Shown: piece by piece, positions 43,517 to 51,467 of the stretch
Layout of the letters: each line of letters starts with the position of its first letter
Position numbering within the stretch: position 1 is the first letter of the stretch
Assembly: GCF_041434935.1 (NCBI RefSeq)
Contig: NZ_CP107964.1
Span: 4,819,001 to 4,883,000 of the forward strand
Reading direction: 5' to 3'
DNA: 64,000 nt
From: Kitasatospora sp. NBC_00374
Lineage (GTDB): Bacteria > Actinomycetota > Actinomycetes > Streptomycetales > Streptomycetaceae
Notes under the pieces: generated by a model
The model's database searches: none
What the model saw: the letters and a program-made list of their open reading frames with translations, nothing else
What the model was told of the DNA's origin: nothing
Program-made: the position numbers and the translations under genes

Positions 43517-44044
43517 ATGACCCTGCGCTTCACGCTCGACCCGGACCTCACCCCCGACCTGCGCGCCGCCGTCACCGCCCTGTGGGTGGACGCCACCAAC
43601 GCCGGCGGCGCGGTCGGCTTCGTGCCGCCGGTGGGCCCGGCGCAGGTCGAGCCGGTCGCCGAGCGCGCGTTCGAGGGCACCGGGCCCGGGCAGCCGGACC
43701 GGCTGCTGGTCGCGTACGAGGAGGAGAGCGGCCGGCCGGCCGGGCTGCTGTTCTTCACCTCCATGCGCTTCGACCTGATGGAGCACTGGCGGCTGCTCAC
43801 CCGGGTCATGGTCCACCCTGCCCTGCAGGGGCGCGGGTACGGCGCGGCCCTGCTGGCCGAGGCCGAGCGGATCGCCCGCGACTGGGGCCTGGCCGGGCTG
43901 AAGCTGACCGTGCGCGGGGGGCTGGGCCTGGAGGACTTCTACAGCCGCTGCGGGTACAAGGAGGTCGGCCGGGTGCCGGGGGCGATCCGGGTCGCCGACG
44001 GGGACGACCGGGACGAGGTCACGATGTGGCTGGGGCTGCACTGA
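43517..44044 (+). CDS. GNAT family N-acetyltransferase
   Basis: 175 residues. The acetyl-CoA motif Q-G-R-G-Y-G is in VMVHPALQGRGYGAALLAEAER, with the C-terminal GLEDFYSRCGYKEVGRVPGAIR strand-turn of amine acetyltransferases. The conserved Tyr of FYSRCGY is a candidate general acid. Starts 10 bp after the MFS gene and is probably co-transcribed. Acceptor unknown. Confidence 0.88.
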   Translation: MTLRFTLDPDLTPDLRAAVTALWVDATNAGGAVGFVPPVGPAQVEPVAERAFEGTGPGQPDRLLVAYEEESGRPAGLLFFTSMRFDLMEHWRLLTRVMVHPALQGRGYGAALLAEAERIARDWGLAGLKLTVRGGLGLEDFYSRCGYKEVGRVPGAIRVADGDDRDEVTMWLGLH

Positions 44045-44142
44045 GCCTGTCTGCGGCCACGGCCGTTCGGCATGCTTCACTGGGAACCGCGCCCTGTGGG
44101 CCAGCTCCGCTCGCCGTACCCCTGCAGTTAGGACCTCCTCCC

Positions 44143-44469
44143 GTGAGCAGCAAGACGCACGCCACGCTCCGCTACACCTCCCTGCGGGTCAGTATCTTCC
44201 TGGGCTGCCTGCTGATCGCCCTGCTGCTGGGCCACTTCGGCGTGATCCCGGTGACCGGCAACTCCGGCGTGGTGTTCCTGGTGCTGCTCGCCGGCGTGGT
44301 GTCCGCGCCGATCAGCTACGTGCTGCTGAGCAAGCAGCGGGACGCGATGTCCGCGCAGATCACCGAGAAGGTCGAGACGATCCGCGCCCGCACCGCCGCG
44401 CAGAACGCGCAGGAGGACGCGGCCGACGACGCCGCCCGTGCCGCAGCCGCCCCGGCCGTGCAGAACTGA
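44143..44469 (+). CDS. DUF4229 family two-TM protein
   Basis: 108 residues from GTG at 44143 after GGACCTCC. Two TM helices (about 16-34, LGCLLIALLLGHFG, and 41-60, SGVVFLVLLAGVVSAPISYVLL) are followed by a charged coiled helix (QRDAMSAQITEKVETIRART) and an Ala-rich tail. This is the standard DUF4229 layout in actinobacteria. Function unknown; family members often sit near menaquinone or respiration genes. Confidence 0.82.
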   Translation: MSSKTHATLRYTSLRVSIFLGCLLIALLLGHFGVIPVTGNSGVVFLVLLAGVVSAPISYVLLSKQRDAMSAQITEKVETIRARTAAQNAQEDAADDAARAAAAPAVQN

Positions 44470-44475
44470 CCCCTG

Positions 44476-45513
44476 GTGCCACCGTCCGAGGCCGGACCGG
44501 CCGCCGCCCCGACCCCGCCGAAGCGGCCGACCGGCCGTGACGTGGCCCGGCTCGCGGGTGTCTCCCAGGCGACCGTCTCGCTGGTCTTCTCCGGCTCCGA
44601 CGCCGGGCACCGCGTCTCCGAGGCGACCCGTGAGCGGATCCGGGAGGCGGCCCGCAGCCTCGGCTACCGCCCGCAGGCGGCCGGCCGGCAGCTGCGGCTG
44701 GGCCGCAGCGGGATGATCCTGCTCGCGGTGCCCAACCTGCTCGGCCCGTTCTTCGGCCGGGTCCTGACCGGGGTCCACGAGGAGGCCGGCAAGCACGGGC
44801 TGGCCGTCGTGGTCAGCAGCGGCTGGGGGAGCGCCACCCTCGCCGACGCCGCCGCCACCAGCCGCTTCGACGGCCTGCTGGTCTGCTCCCCGGACGACAG
44901 CCAGCTCGGCGACCTCCCGCCGGACACCCCCGCGGTCTTCCTGGACGCGGACCCGGCGGTCAACCGCGGCCGGCCGACCGTCGAGCTCGACGTGGCCGGC
45001 GGCATGCGGGAGGCGGTCGAACACCTCGCCGCGCTCGGCCACCGGCGGATCGGCCACCTGCGCTCGACCCACTCCGCGTACACCTTCCGGGTCCGGCAGG
45101 CCGCCTTCGAGCACGCCACCCGGGACTTCGAGGTGGTGGAGCTGGGCGTCAGCCTGAACGAGGGCCGGCAGGCCGCCTTCGAGGCCGCGCACCGGCTGCT
45201 CGGCGGCCCGGACCGGCCGCGGGCCGTGGTCTGCGACGACGACGTGGTCGCCTCCGGGCTCTACCAGGCCGCCGCCGAACTCGGCCTGCGGATCCCCGCG
45301 GACGTCTCGGTGGTGGGGATCGACAACATTCCGGTGGCCGAGCTGCTGGCCCCGCCGCTGACCACCGTCGACCTCCCCGGCGAGGAGCTCGGCCGGGCCG
45401 GGGTCACCGCGCTCGCCGCCCTGCTGCGCGGCGAGCCGGCGCCCGAGGTGGCGCCGCTCGCCACCACCCTGGTGCTCCGCAGCTCGACCGACCCGGCCGG
45501 CGAACCGTCCTGA
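44476..45513 (+). CDS. LacI family transcriptional regulator
   Basis: 345 residues. The N-terminal HTH is TGRDVARLAGVSQATVSLVFSG (about 18-40) with hinge RPQAAGRQLRLGRSG. The sensor domain has MILLAVPNLLGPFFG, AVVCDDDVVASGLYQAAAELG and VVGIDNIPVAELLAPPLTTV. The start is 6 bp after the DUF4229 stop. The convergent MFS gene at 45521 carries a CG-centred palindrome in its promoter, a plausible target because LacI operators are CG-centred palindromes. Effector unknown. Confidence 0.9.
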   Translation: MPPSEAGPAAAPTPPKRPTGRDVARLAGVSQATVSLVFSGSDAGHRVSEATRERIREAARSLGYRPQAAGRQLRLGRSGMILLAVPNLLGPFFGRVLTGVHEEAGKHGLAVVVSSGWGSATLADAAATSRFDGLLVCSPDDSQLGDLPPDTPAVFLDADPAVNRGRPTVELDVAGGMREAVEHLAALGHRRIGHLRSTHSAYTFRVRQAAFEHATRDFEVVELGVSLNEGRQAAFEAAHRLLGGPDRPRAVVCDDDVVASGLYQAAAELGLRIPADVSVVGIDNIPVAELLAPPLTTVDLPGEELGRAGVTALAALLRGEPAPEVAPLATTLVLRSSTDPAGEPS

Positions 45514-45520
45514 CGGCCGG

Positions 45521-46789
45521 TCAGGCGACCGGTGCGTGCTCCGGCGTCCGCTCCGGCATCCGCTCCGACATCCGCTCGGGCATCCCGTCCGGCGAGGTGG
45601 CGGCGGGAGCCGTGGGAGCCGTGGGCCGCAGCCGGCGGCGGCAGCCGAACAGCAGCAGCCCGCCCAGCGCGATCCCGCCCACCGCGCAGAGTGCGACACC
45701 CGGCAGCGAGTCGGTCGCCAGCAGGCCGGAGACGGCGTAGCCGGCCGCGTTCCCGGTCGCGAACAGGGTGACCAGCCAGGCGAAGGCCTCGGTCACCGTG
45801 CCGGTCGGGGCCAGCTCGGCGACCAGGACGAAGGCGGCGGCCAGCAGCGGGGCCAGGGAGATCCCGGAGAGCAGCGCCAGGCCGGCCATCGCGAGCGGGC
45901 CGGGGAGCAGCAGCAACGGCAGGTAGCTGACGGCCATCCCGAGCGCGATCGTCCAGGTCCGGGTCGCGGTGCTGATCCGCCACGGCAGCGCGCCGTAGAC
46001 CAGCGCGCCGACCAGCCCGCCGAGCGCGGCCAGCGCCAGCAGGCTGCCCGCGCCGCCCGGCAGCCTGCCGGGGTGGCTCTCCGCGTAGGCGATGAACAGG
46101 ACGTTCTGCGAGCCGACCGTCCAGCCGGCCCCGGCCAGTCCGACCAGCAGCAGCACCAGGCCGGGTGAGCGCAGCGGGCCGAGCAGCCCGGCGGAAGCCT
46201 CCCGGGGCGGTGCCTGCCAGGCCCGGGCCGGGGCGGTGGTGGCGACCACCAGCGCGCCGAGCAGGCCGAGCGCGGCGGCCGTCCACAGGGCTGTGGACGG
46301 TCCGAAGGCGGCGGCCAGCCCGGCCACGGCCAGCGGCCCGGCCACGTACAGCACCTGCTGGGAGGCGGAGTCGAAGGCGTAGGCGGTGTCCAGCTGCTCC
46401 TCCTCGACCACGGCCGGCCACAGTGAGCGCAGGCAGGGTTCGAGCGGCGGCATCGCCAGTCCGGCGAGGGCGGCGCCGGTGAGGGCGGCGGACGGTGAGC
46501 CGGGGGTGAGCGCGAGCAGGGCGTAGCCGAGCCCGGCGACGACGGCGGAGACGATCAGCACCCGGGGCTGTCCGGTGCGGTCGACGATCCGTCCGAGCAC
46601 CGGCCCGCCGACGGCGGCGGCGATCGCGTACGCGGCGGTGGCCAGGCCGATCCTGCTGTAGGGGGCGCCGGCCTCGCGCAGGGCCAGGGCGATCACCAGG
46701 GCGGTCATGCCGGCGGGCAGTCGGCCGAGCAGGGTGCCCAGCAGCAGTCGGGTGACGTGCGGGGCGCGGAGCAGGGCGAGGTAGCCCAT
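45521..46789 (-). CDS. MFS transporter
   Basis: 422 residues from ATG at 46789. About twelve TM helices; opening YLALLRAPHVTRLLLGTLLGRLPAGMTALV and the A-x-x-x-G-R-I-x-D-R loop (VGGPVLGRIVDRTGQPR) are typical of drug-exporter-like MFS proteins. The tail repeats the MPERMSERMPERTPEH pattern, a run of Met-Pro-Glu-Arg-like units. The promoter contains a perfect palindrome. It faces the LacI gene with stops only 7 bp apart. Confidence 0.88.
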   Translation of the reverse strand: MGYLALLRAPHVTRLLLGTLLGRLPAGMTALVIALALREAGAPYSRIGLATAAYAIAAAVGGPVLGRIVDRTGQPRVLIVSAVVAGLGYALLALTPGSPSAALTGAALAGLAMPPLEPCLRSLWPAVVEEEQLDTAYAFDSASQQVLYVAGPLAVAGLAAAFGPSTALWTAAALGLLGALVVATTAPARAWQAPPREASAGLLGPLRSPGLVLLLVGLAGAGWTVGSQNVLFIAYAESHPGRLPGGAGSLLALAALGGLVGALVYGALPWRISTATRTWTIALGMAVSYLPLLLLPGPLAMAGLALLSGISLAPLLAAAFVLVAELAPTGTVTEAFAWLVTLFATGNAAGYAVSGLLATDSLPGVALCAVGGIALGGLLLFGCRRRLRPTAPTAPAATSPDGMPERMSERMPERTPEHAPVA

Positions 46790-46836
46790 GGTGTTCGGTC
46801 TCCTGGGCAGGCGGCGGCAGCGGGGGGTCACCAGCT

Positions 46837-46865
46837 AAGTTATACGTATAACCGACCGGGGTCAA
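46837..46865 (-). promoter_or_regulatory. Promoter and palindromic operator of MFS gene
   Basis: Reading leftward: TTGACC (46860-46865), 17-bp spacer, TAACTT (46837-46842). A perfect 14-bp palindrome GTTATACGTATAAC (46839-46852) occupies the spacer and -10. Binding there would block the promoter. Confidence 0.6.
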
Positions 46866-46909
46866 TCTGTCCGGTTCTGGATGGTTCGTTGACGCAACTC
46901 AAACCTGTA

Positions 46910-46926
46910 CTTTGAACATCTCAAAG
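46910..46926 (+). promoter_or_regulatory. Inverted repeat over symporter promoter
   Basis: CTTTGA-ACATC-TCAAAG is a perfect 6-bp inverted repeat overlapping the TTGAAC -35-like box. It is a candidate operator for the dicarboxylate symporter gene. Confidence 0.45.
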
Positions 46927-46948
46927 GTTTATTGCTAATCTTCCGGCC

Positions 46949-47086
46949 ATGACCACCGCAGGCGCCGCACTTCAGCACGGGACGAGCACTCCGCTCATGC
47001 CGTGCTGCCCGCGCCTGTCCGGTGCTGTGGACGGCCCGCGCCGCTGTCGCTCCCGGCGCTGTACCAAGGCGGCACGCCCCTCCTGA
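46949..47086 (+). CDS. Possible leaderless 45-residue upstream ORF
   Basis: An ATG lies eight bases after a -10-like TAATCT, the expected geometry of a leaderless transcript. The frame encodes 45 residues with four Cys and many Arg (PCCPRLSG, RRCRSRRCTKAARPS). It ends 95 bases before the symporter gene. It may be a leader peptide or chance. No family is recognised. Confidence 0.25.
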   Translation: MTTAGAALQHGTSTPLMPCCPRLSGAVDGPRRCRSRRCTKAARPS

Positions 47087-47181
47087 AGGCCCCGGACCCC
47101 CCGTCCGCCGCCTCCCGCCGTGCCGCCGCGTCGCGCCCCACCCCCCTGCCTGCCCTCCCGCCTCCCCGGAGCCGCATCCCC

Positions 47182-48489
47182 ATGTCCACAGCACCCTCGT
47201 TCCTGGCGAAGGTCCGAAAGACCCCGTTCTGGGTCCAGATCGTCGGCGGCCTCGTCCTCGGCGGCCTGCTCGGCTGGCTCGCCCGGTCCCAGGACATCTC
47301 CTGGCTCACCACCACGCTCGAGACCATCGGCAAGACCTTCGTCCAGCTGCTCAAACTGGCCGTGCCGCCCCTGGTCTTCACCGCGATCGTGGTGAGCGTC
47401 GCCAACCTGCGCAACGTCACCAACGCCGCCCGGCTCGCCGTGCGCACCCTGCTCTGGTTCCTGATCACCTCGCTGATCGCGGTCGCCATCGGTCTCACCC
47501 TCGGCCTGCTCACCGACCCGGGCAAGGGTGCCGGCCTGTCCACCGAAGGCGTCAAGGGCGTCGAGGACGCCGGCACCTGGGTCGACTTCCTGACCGGCAT
47601 CGTCCCGACCAACATCGCCACCGCGTTCGTCGAGGTGAACGTCCTCCAGATCGTCTTCCTCGCCGTCGTCACCGGCGCGGCCATCCTGAAGATCGGCGAG
47701 AAGGCCGCCCCCGTCCTCAAGCTCAGCGAGTCGGTCCTCGACCTCGTGCAGACCGCCCTGTGGTGGGTCATCCGGCTGGCGCCGCTCGGCACCCTCGGCC
47801 TGATCGGCAAGTCCGTCGCCAAGTACGGCTGGGACCTGCTCAAGCCGTTCGCGACGCTGACCGTCGACGTGTACGTCGGCTGCGCCCTGGTGCTCTTCGT
47901 GGTCTACTCGCTGCTGCTCAGGTTCGTCGGCGGCCTCAACCCGCTGAACTTCTTCAAGGGCGCCTGGCCCGCGATCCAGCTCGCCTTCGTCTCCCGCTCC
48001 TCCGTCGGCACCCTGCCGGTCACCCGCCGGGTCACCGAGCGCCTCGGAGTGCCCACCGAGTACGCCTCCTTCGCGGTCCCGTTCGGCGCGACCACCAAGA
48101 TGGACGGCTGCGCCGCGATCTACCCGTCGCTGGCCGCGATCTTCGTCGCCCAGGTCTACGGCATCGACCTCGGCATCGGCGACTACCTGCTGATCGCCTT
48201 CGTCTCGGTGGTCGGCTCCGCCGCCACGGCCGGCCTCACCGGCGCGATCGTGATGCTCACCCTCACCCTCTCCACCCTGGGCCTGCCCCTGGAAGGCGTC
48301 GGCCTGCTGCTGGCCATCGACCCGATCCTCGACATGGTTCGAACGGCCACGAACGTTGCCGGACAGTCGGTCGTGCCGATCCTGGTCGCGGCCCGCGAGA
48401 AGACCCTCGACCTGACGGCGTACAACAACCCGACCGGTGACCTGCTCGACGAGCCCGTGGCCCCCGTCGGGGTCGTCGTCGCGGCCTGA
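47182..48489 (+). CDS. Dicarboxylate:cation (DAACS) symporter
   Basis: 435 residues. Eight TM helices plus two re-entrant loops are expected. The hairpin-1 serine-rich motif appears as SRSSVGTLPVTRRV, TM7 has FGATTKMDGCAAIYP (family N-M-D-G-T replaced by K-M-D-G-C), and the C-terminal motif is IDPILDMVRTATNVAGQ. It should take up C4-dicarboxylates or glutamate/aspartate with protons or sodium. The ATG at 47182 gives FLAKVRKTPFWVQIVGG, the usual start. A terminator follows. Confidence 0.92.
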   Translation: MSTAPSFLAKVRKTPFWVQIVGGLVLGGLLGWLARSQDISWLTTTLETIGKTFVQLLKLAVPPLVFTAIVVSVANLRNVTNAARLAVRTLLWFLITSLIAVAIGLTLGLLTDPGKGAGLSTEGVKGVEDAGTWVDFLTGIVPTNIATAFVEVNVLQIVFLAVVTGAAILKIGEKAAPVLKLSESVLDLVQTALWWVIRLAPLGTLGLIGKSVAKYGWDLLKPFATLTVDVYVGCALVLFVVYSLLLRFVGGLNPLNFFKGAWPAIQLAFVSRSSVGTLPVTRRVTERLGVPTEYASFAVPFGATTKMDGCAAIYPSLAAIFVAQVYGIDLGIGDYLLIAFVSVVGSAATAGLTGAIVMLTLTLSTLGLPLEGVGLLLAIDPILDMVRTATNVAGQSVVPILVAAREKTLDLTAYNNPTGDLLDEPVAPVGVVVAA

Positions 48490-48504
48490 CACACCGACGG
48501 TTTC

Positions 48505-48536
48505 GAGCCCTTCCCCGTCAACCCGGGGGAGGGCTC
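48505..48536 (+). terminator. Terminator of dicarboxylate symporter
   Basis: 12-bp arms (48505-48516 with 48525-48536), one mismatch, 8-nt loop, 15 bases after the stop, followed by TTCGTCC. Confidence 0.75.
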
Positions 48537-48596
48537 GGTTCGTCCGGCCGGTAGCGGCCGTCGAGCGGTGCGCCCCGCCGCTGCGGGCCCTGTGGT

Positions 48597-49622
48597 TCAG
48601 CGTGGTTTCGGGGCCCGGCGGAGGGCTTCGGCGGCGGTGCCGGCCGGGTGTTCGGGGAGCAGTGACCGCCCGAGCGGGGTGAGGGTGTGCAGTACCGAAC
48701 TGCCCGAGCGCCGGGTGAGGACCAGGCCTGCGGCGCGCAGGACCGCCGCGTGCTGGCTGGCGGTCGCGGCGGCGGTGCCGGTGGCCCGGGCGAGTTCGCC
48801 GGTCGAGCAGCCGCCGGTGTCGGCGAGGGCCTCCAGTACGGCGGCGCGGGTGCGGCCGAGCAGGACGCCGAGGGCGTCGAGGTCCGGGGCGGTGTCGGGC
48901 AGCAGCGGCTCCTCGGGCCGGGCGGGGTAGAGCAGTTCGGGGAGCCCGCCGGGGCCGGAGGTGATACCGAAGACCGGCCCGCCGGCGGAGAGCAGCACCG
49001 GTTGGAGCAGCAGGCCCTGTCCGGTCAGCCGGACGTCGCTCGTCCAGGACGGGCCGAGATCCACCTCCAGCACCGGGGCCCGCCAGCGGATCCGCGGGTG
49101 CAGGGTGGTCAGCAGCCGCTCCACGCCGCCGTCCGTCAGGGCGCGGCCGCGCAGGGCCCGGTCGGCGTCGACCTGGGCGCGGATCCGGTGCCAGTACGGG
49201 TCGACCGCCTGCGTCCGGTAGTCGGAGACGGCGGTGCCGAGCAACTGCAGTGCGTCGGTGCTCCTTCGGGCCAGGGCCCGGGTGAACGGGGTCGGCGCCC
49301 GGCGGACGGCCAGCCGGTCCAGGTGGCGGTCGATCAGCGACTGGTCCACGTCGGCGGTGTCGGTCGGGCTGGACCCGATGGTGCCGCCGCCCGGCAGGTG
49401 CAGGAACTCGGGCAGACCGGCCCCGGGGGCCAGCAGCTCCAGCAGGACCCGACCGTGCGGGCCGAGCTGTCCGCGCAGGCCGCGCCGCCAGGGCGCCAGC
49501 CGGTCTGTCGGCAGGGCGCCGCCGAGTAACTGGAGACTGATCGTCAGCTCCGCGGCGGCGTCCGCGCCCGGGGCCAGCCTGGTCCGGGCCAGATCGTCCG
49601 CGGTGAAGTGGATTCGCAGCAT
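48597..49622 (-). CDS. ArsR-like winged-helix regulator
   Basis: 341 residues. The C-terminal 75 residues form a winged HTH (LGVLLGRTRAAVLEALADTGGCSTGELARATGTAAATASQHAAVLRAAGLV). The N-terminal 240 residues are an alpha/beta domain (MLRIHFTADDLARTRLAPG) conserved in many Streptomyces regulators but of unknown ligand. Usual DUF5937/ArsR-type architecture. The target is unknown; the convergent symporter is not an obvious one. Confidence 0.85.
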   Translation of the reverse strand: MLRIHFTADDLARTRLAPGADAAAELTISLQLLGGALPTDRLAPWRRGLRGQLGPHGRVLLELLAPGAGLPEFLHLPGGGTIGSSPTDTADVDQSLIDRHLDRLAVRRAPTPFTRALARRSTDALQLLGTAVSDYRTQAVDPYWHRIRAQVDADRALRGRALTDGGVERLLTTLHPRIRWRAPVLEVDLGPSWTSDVRLTGQGLLLQPVLLSAGGPVFGITSGPGGLPELLYPARPEEPLLPDTAPDLDALGVLLGRTRAAVLEALADTGGCSTGELARATGTAAATASQHAAVLRAAGLVLTRRSGSSVLHTLTPLGRSLLPEHPAGTAAEALRRAPKPR

Positions 49623-49928
49623 CGGCCCCCGCCCTCGCGCCTCGACGTGCCATCCTCACACTCCACCCCGGGCCTTGGCGAGGGCCGGCGGCCGGGCGTG
49701 GGCCGCAGCGGCGGCACGATGGCCGGAATCCGCCCCCGCCGACCTGCGCGGTCGCACCGGCGCCGCCGGCCGCGGGCCCGTGACGCAGGCAGGGGGCCCG
49801 CCGGGTCCGGCTGAACCGGACCGGGGCGGGCCCCCTTGGTACTGCTCGTCATGCTCTTGCTGGCGGCTGGTCAGGGCCGCCTGTGGACCCACACGGGGCC
49901 CCGAGCGATCAGATCATCAGAGGATGGA
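49623..49928. other. Intergenic region with cspA terminator
   Basis: 306 bp between the ArsR-like start and the cspA stop. Only the strong hairpin at 49792-49835 is recognised; no gene is supported. Confidence 0.6.
49792..49835 (-). terminator. Terminator of cspA
   Basis: Arms of 19 and 20 bases (49792-49810 with 49816-49835) pair with one bulge around a CTGAA loop, 94 bases downstream of the cspA stop. Confidence 0.75.
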
Positions 49929-50132
49929 TCAGACAGGGGTGACGTTCTCCGCCTGCGGGCCCTTGGGGCCCTGGGTGACGTCGAAGCTGACCGCCTGGTT
50001 CTCCTCCAGCGAGCGGAAGCCGCTCGCGTTGATGGCGGAGTAGTGGACGAAGACGTCGGGGCCGCCGCCCTCCTGGGCGATGAAGCCGAAGCCCTTCTCG
50101 GCGTTGAACCACTTGACGGTTCCGGTCGCCAT
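49929..50132 (-). CDS. Cold shock protein, CspA family
   Basis: 67 residues, one OB-fold cold shock domain. Both RNA-binding motifs are present: RNP1 KGFGFI in EKGFGFIAQEGG and RNP2 VFVHY. It binds single-stranded RNA or DNA as a chaperone. The ribosome site AAGGAGAAC precedes the ATG by seven bases. The gene corresponds in position to S. coelicolor scoF4 next to mqnA. The leader contains an unusual U-tract hairpin and tandem repeats (below). Confidence 0.96.
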   Translation of the reverse strand: MATGTVKWFNAEKGFGFIAQEGGGPDVFVHYSAINASGFRSLEENQAVSFDVTQGPKGPQAENVTPV

Positions 50133-50234
50133 ACCGTTCTCCTTGCGAGCGACGTAGCGGGCACCACACCTTGTGGCACCCGGTCCGCTGCGCTGATCGC
50201 CCCGCCTCCGGAGTGGGTCCGGAGTTTTTTCGCA

Positions 50235-50256
50235 CAGTGCTCAATCAGTGCTCAAT
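50235..50256 (-). repeat. Tandem 11-bp repeat upstream of cspA
   Basis: CAGTGCTCAAT occurs twice head to tail (50235-50245, 50246-50256), one helical turn apart, about 103 bp before the cspA start. It reads ATTGAGCACTG on the cspA strand. Confidence 0.6.
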
Positions 50257-50273
50257 TGATGCTGGTGAAAAAT

Positions 50274-50307
50274 TACAAAAAGCCTGCGGTTACATGCTCC
50301 GCAGGCT
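50274..50307 (-). terminator. Intrinsic terminator or attenuator in cspA leader region
   Basis: A perfect 9-bp stem (AGCCTGCGG 50281-50289 with 50299-50307) is followed on the minus strand by TTTTTGTAATTTTT, a classical U-tract terminator. It lies between cspA and its far upstream DNA. Confidence 0.6.
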
Positions 50308-50480
50308 CCAAGTACTGCAAGGGGAATCAAACTGCAACTGTGTGGAACCGTAGCACGCGAGGGCTGCCCCGACCAGGGGTCTCCGGAAGCCGTACGCGGT
50401 GTGTCGGCCACCGGATGCGAGGCCTCCCGTAAGGCAGGCATACCCTGCCAGCAGAGTACGAACAGCAGAGGGAGCACGCG

Positions 50481-51362
50481 GTGACCGGTACGGACGCAGG
50501 CGGCCCGGCGGCGGTAAGGCCACGGGTCGGGCATATTCAGTTCCTCAACTGCCTCCCCCTCTACTGGGGCCTGGCGCGGACCGGAAACCTGCTCGATCTC
50601 GATCTGACCAAGGACACCCCCGAGAAGCTCAGCGACCAGCTGGTCGCCGGCACGCTCGACATCGGCCCGATCACCTGTGTGGAGTACCTGCGCAACGCCG
50701 ACCGGCTGGTCGTCCTGCCGGACATCGCCGTCGGCAGTGACGGCCCGGTGATGTCCTGCGTGATCGTCAGCAAGGTGCCGCTCGCCGAGCTGGACGGCCG
50801 CCGGGTCGCCCTCGGCTCGACCAGCCGGACCTCGGTGCGGCTCGCCCGGCTGCTGCTGGAGGAGCGCGAGGGCGTGCGCCCGGAGTACTTCGCCTGCCCG
50901 CCGGACCTGGACGCGATGCTCGCCGAGGCCGACGCCGCCGTGCTGATCGGCGACCCGGCGCTGCGGGCCTCGCTGGAGCAGGCGCCCAGTCAGGGGCTGG
51001 CCGTGCACGACCTCGGGGCGATGTGGAAGGAGTGGACCGGCCTGCCGTTCGTCTTCGCCGTCTGGGCCGCCCGCCGCGAGTACGCCGACCGCCACCCCGA
51101 GACGGTGGCCGCCGTGCACCGCGCCTTCCTGGAGTCCCGGGACCTCTCGCTGGCCGAGGCCGCGCAGGTGGCCGAGCAGGCCGCCCGCTGGGAGTCCTTC
51201 GACGCGCCCCTGCTGGAGCGGTACTTCAGCCAGGCCCTCGACTACTCGCTCGGCGAGCGCCAGCTGGCCGGCATCGCCGAGTTCGCCCGCCGGGTCGCCC
51301 CCGACAGCGGCTTCGCCCACGATGTGACGATCAGCCTGCTGGAGCCGGCCCCGGTCGGCTGA
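50481..51362 (+). CDS. mqnA: Chorismate dehydratase, menaquinone futalosine pathway
   Basis: 293 residues of the MqnA/MqnD fold. The motif RVGHIQFLNCLPLYWGL starts the family, with KLSDQLVAGTLDIGPITCVEYL and ALGSTSRTSVRLARLLL around the ligand cleft. A LPFVFAVWAARREY stretch closes it. MqnA dehydrates chorismate to 3-enolpyruvylbenzoate, the first futalosine-pathway step. The GTG start at 50481 follows GAGGGAGCAC. The kinase gene follows after 105 bp. Confidence 0.94.
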   Translation: MTGTDAGGPAAVRPRVGHIQFLNCLPLYWGLARTGNLLDLDLTKDTPEKLSDQLVAGTLDIGPITCVEYLRNADRLVVLPDIAVGSDGPVMSCVIVSKVPLAELDGRRVALGSTSRTSVRLARLLLEEREGVRPEYFACPPDLDAMLAEADAAVLIGDPALRASLEQAPSQGLAVHDLGAMWKEWTGLPFVFAVWAARREYADRHPETVAAVHRAFLESRDLSLAEAAQVAEQAARWESFDAPLLERYFSQALDYSLGERQLAGIAEFARRVAPDSGFAHDVTISLLEPAPVG

Positions 51363-51467
51363 GTCCCTGACCGGGCCGCCGCGGACCGGTACTGTCTGGC
51401 CTGCCGCACCGGCCCGCCCGACGGGCCCGCCGGAGGCGGCCGCGCCGGCACACGAGGGGACGGGGCC

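Larger units (their letters stand above)
46790..47181. promoter_or_regulatory. Divergent promoter region of MFS and dicarboxylate symporter
   Basis: 392 bp, markedly less GC-rich in 46830-46950. It holds the MFS promoter and operator (46837-46865), a CTTTGA/TCAAAG inverted repeat (46910-46926) and a rightward promoter-like pair, TTGAAC (46912-46917) and TAATCT (46936-46941) with an 18-bp spacer. Confidence 0.5.
50133..50480. promoter_or_regulatory. Divergent region between cspA and mqnA
   Basis: 348 bp with low GC in 50220-50345. It contains tandem 11-bp repeats, a hairpin followed by a T-run on the cspA strand, and a GAGGGA ribosome site for mqnA. No further gene. Confidence 0.55.
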
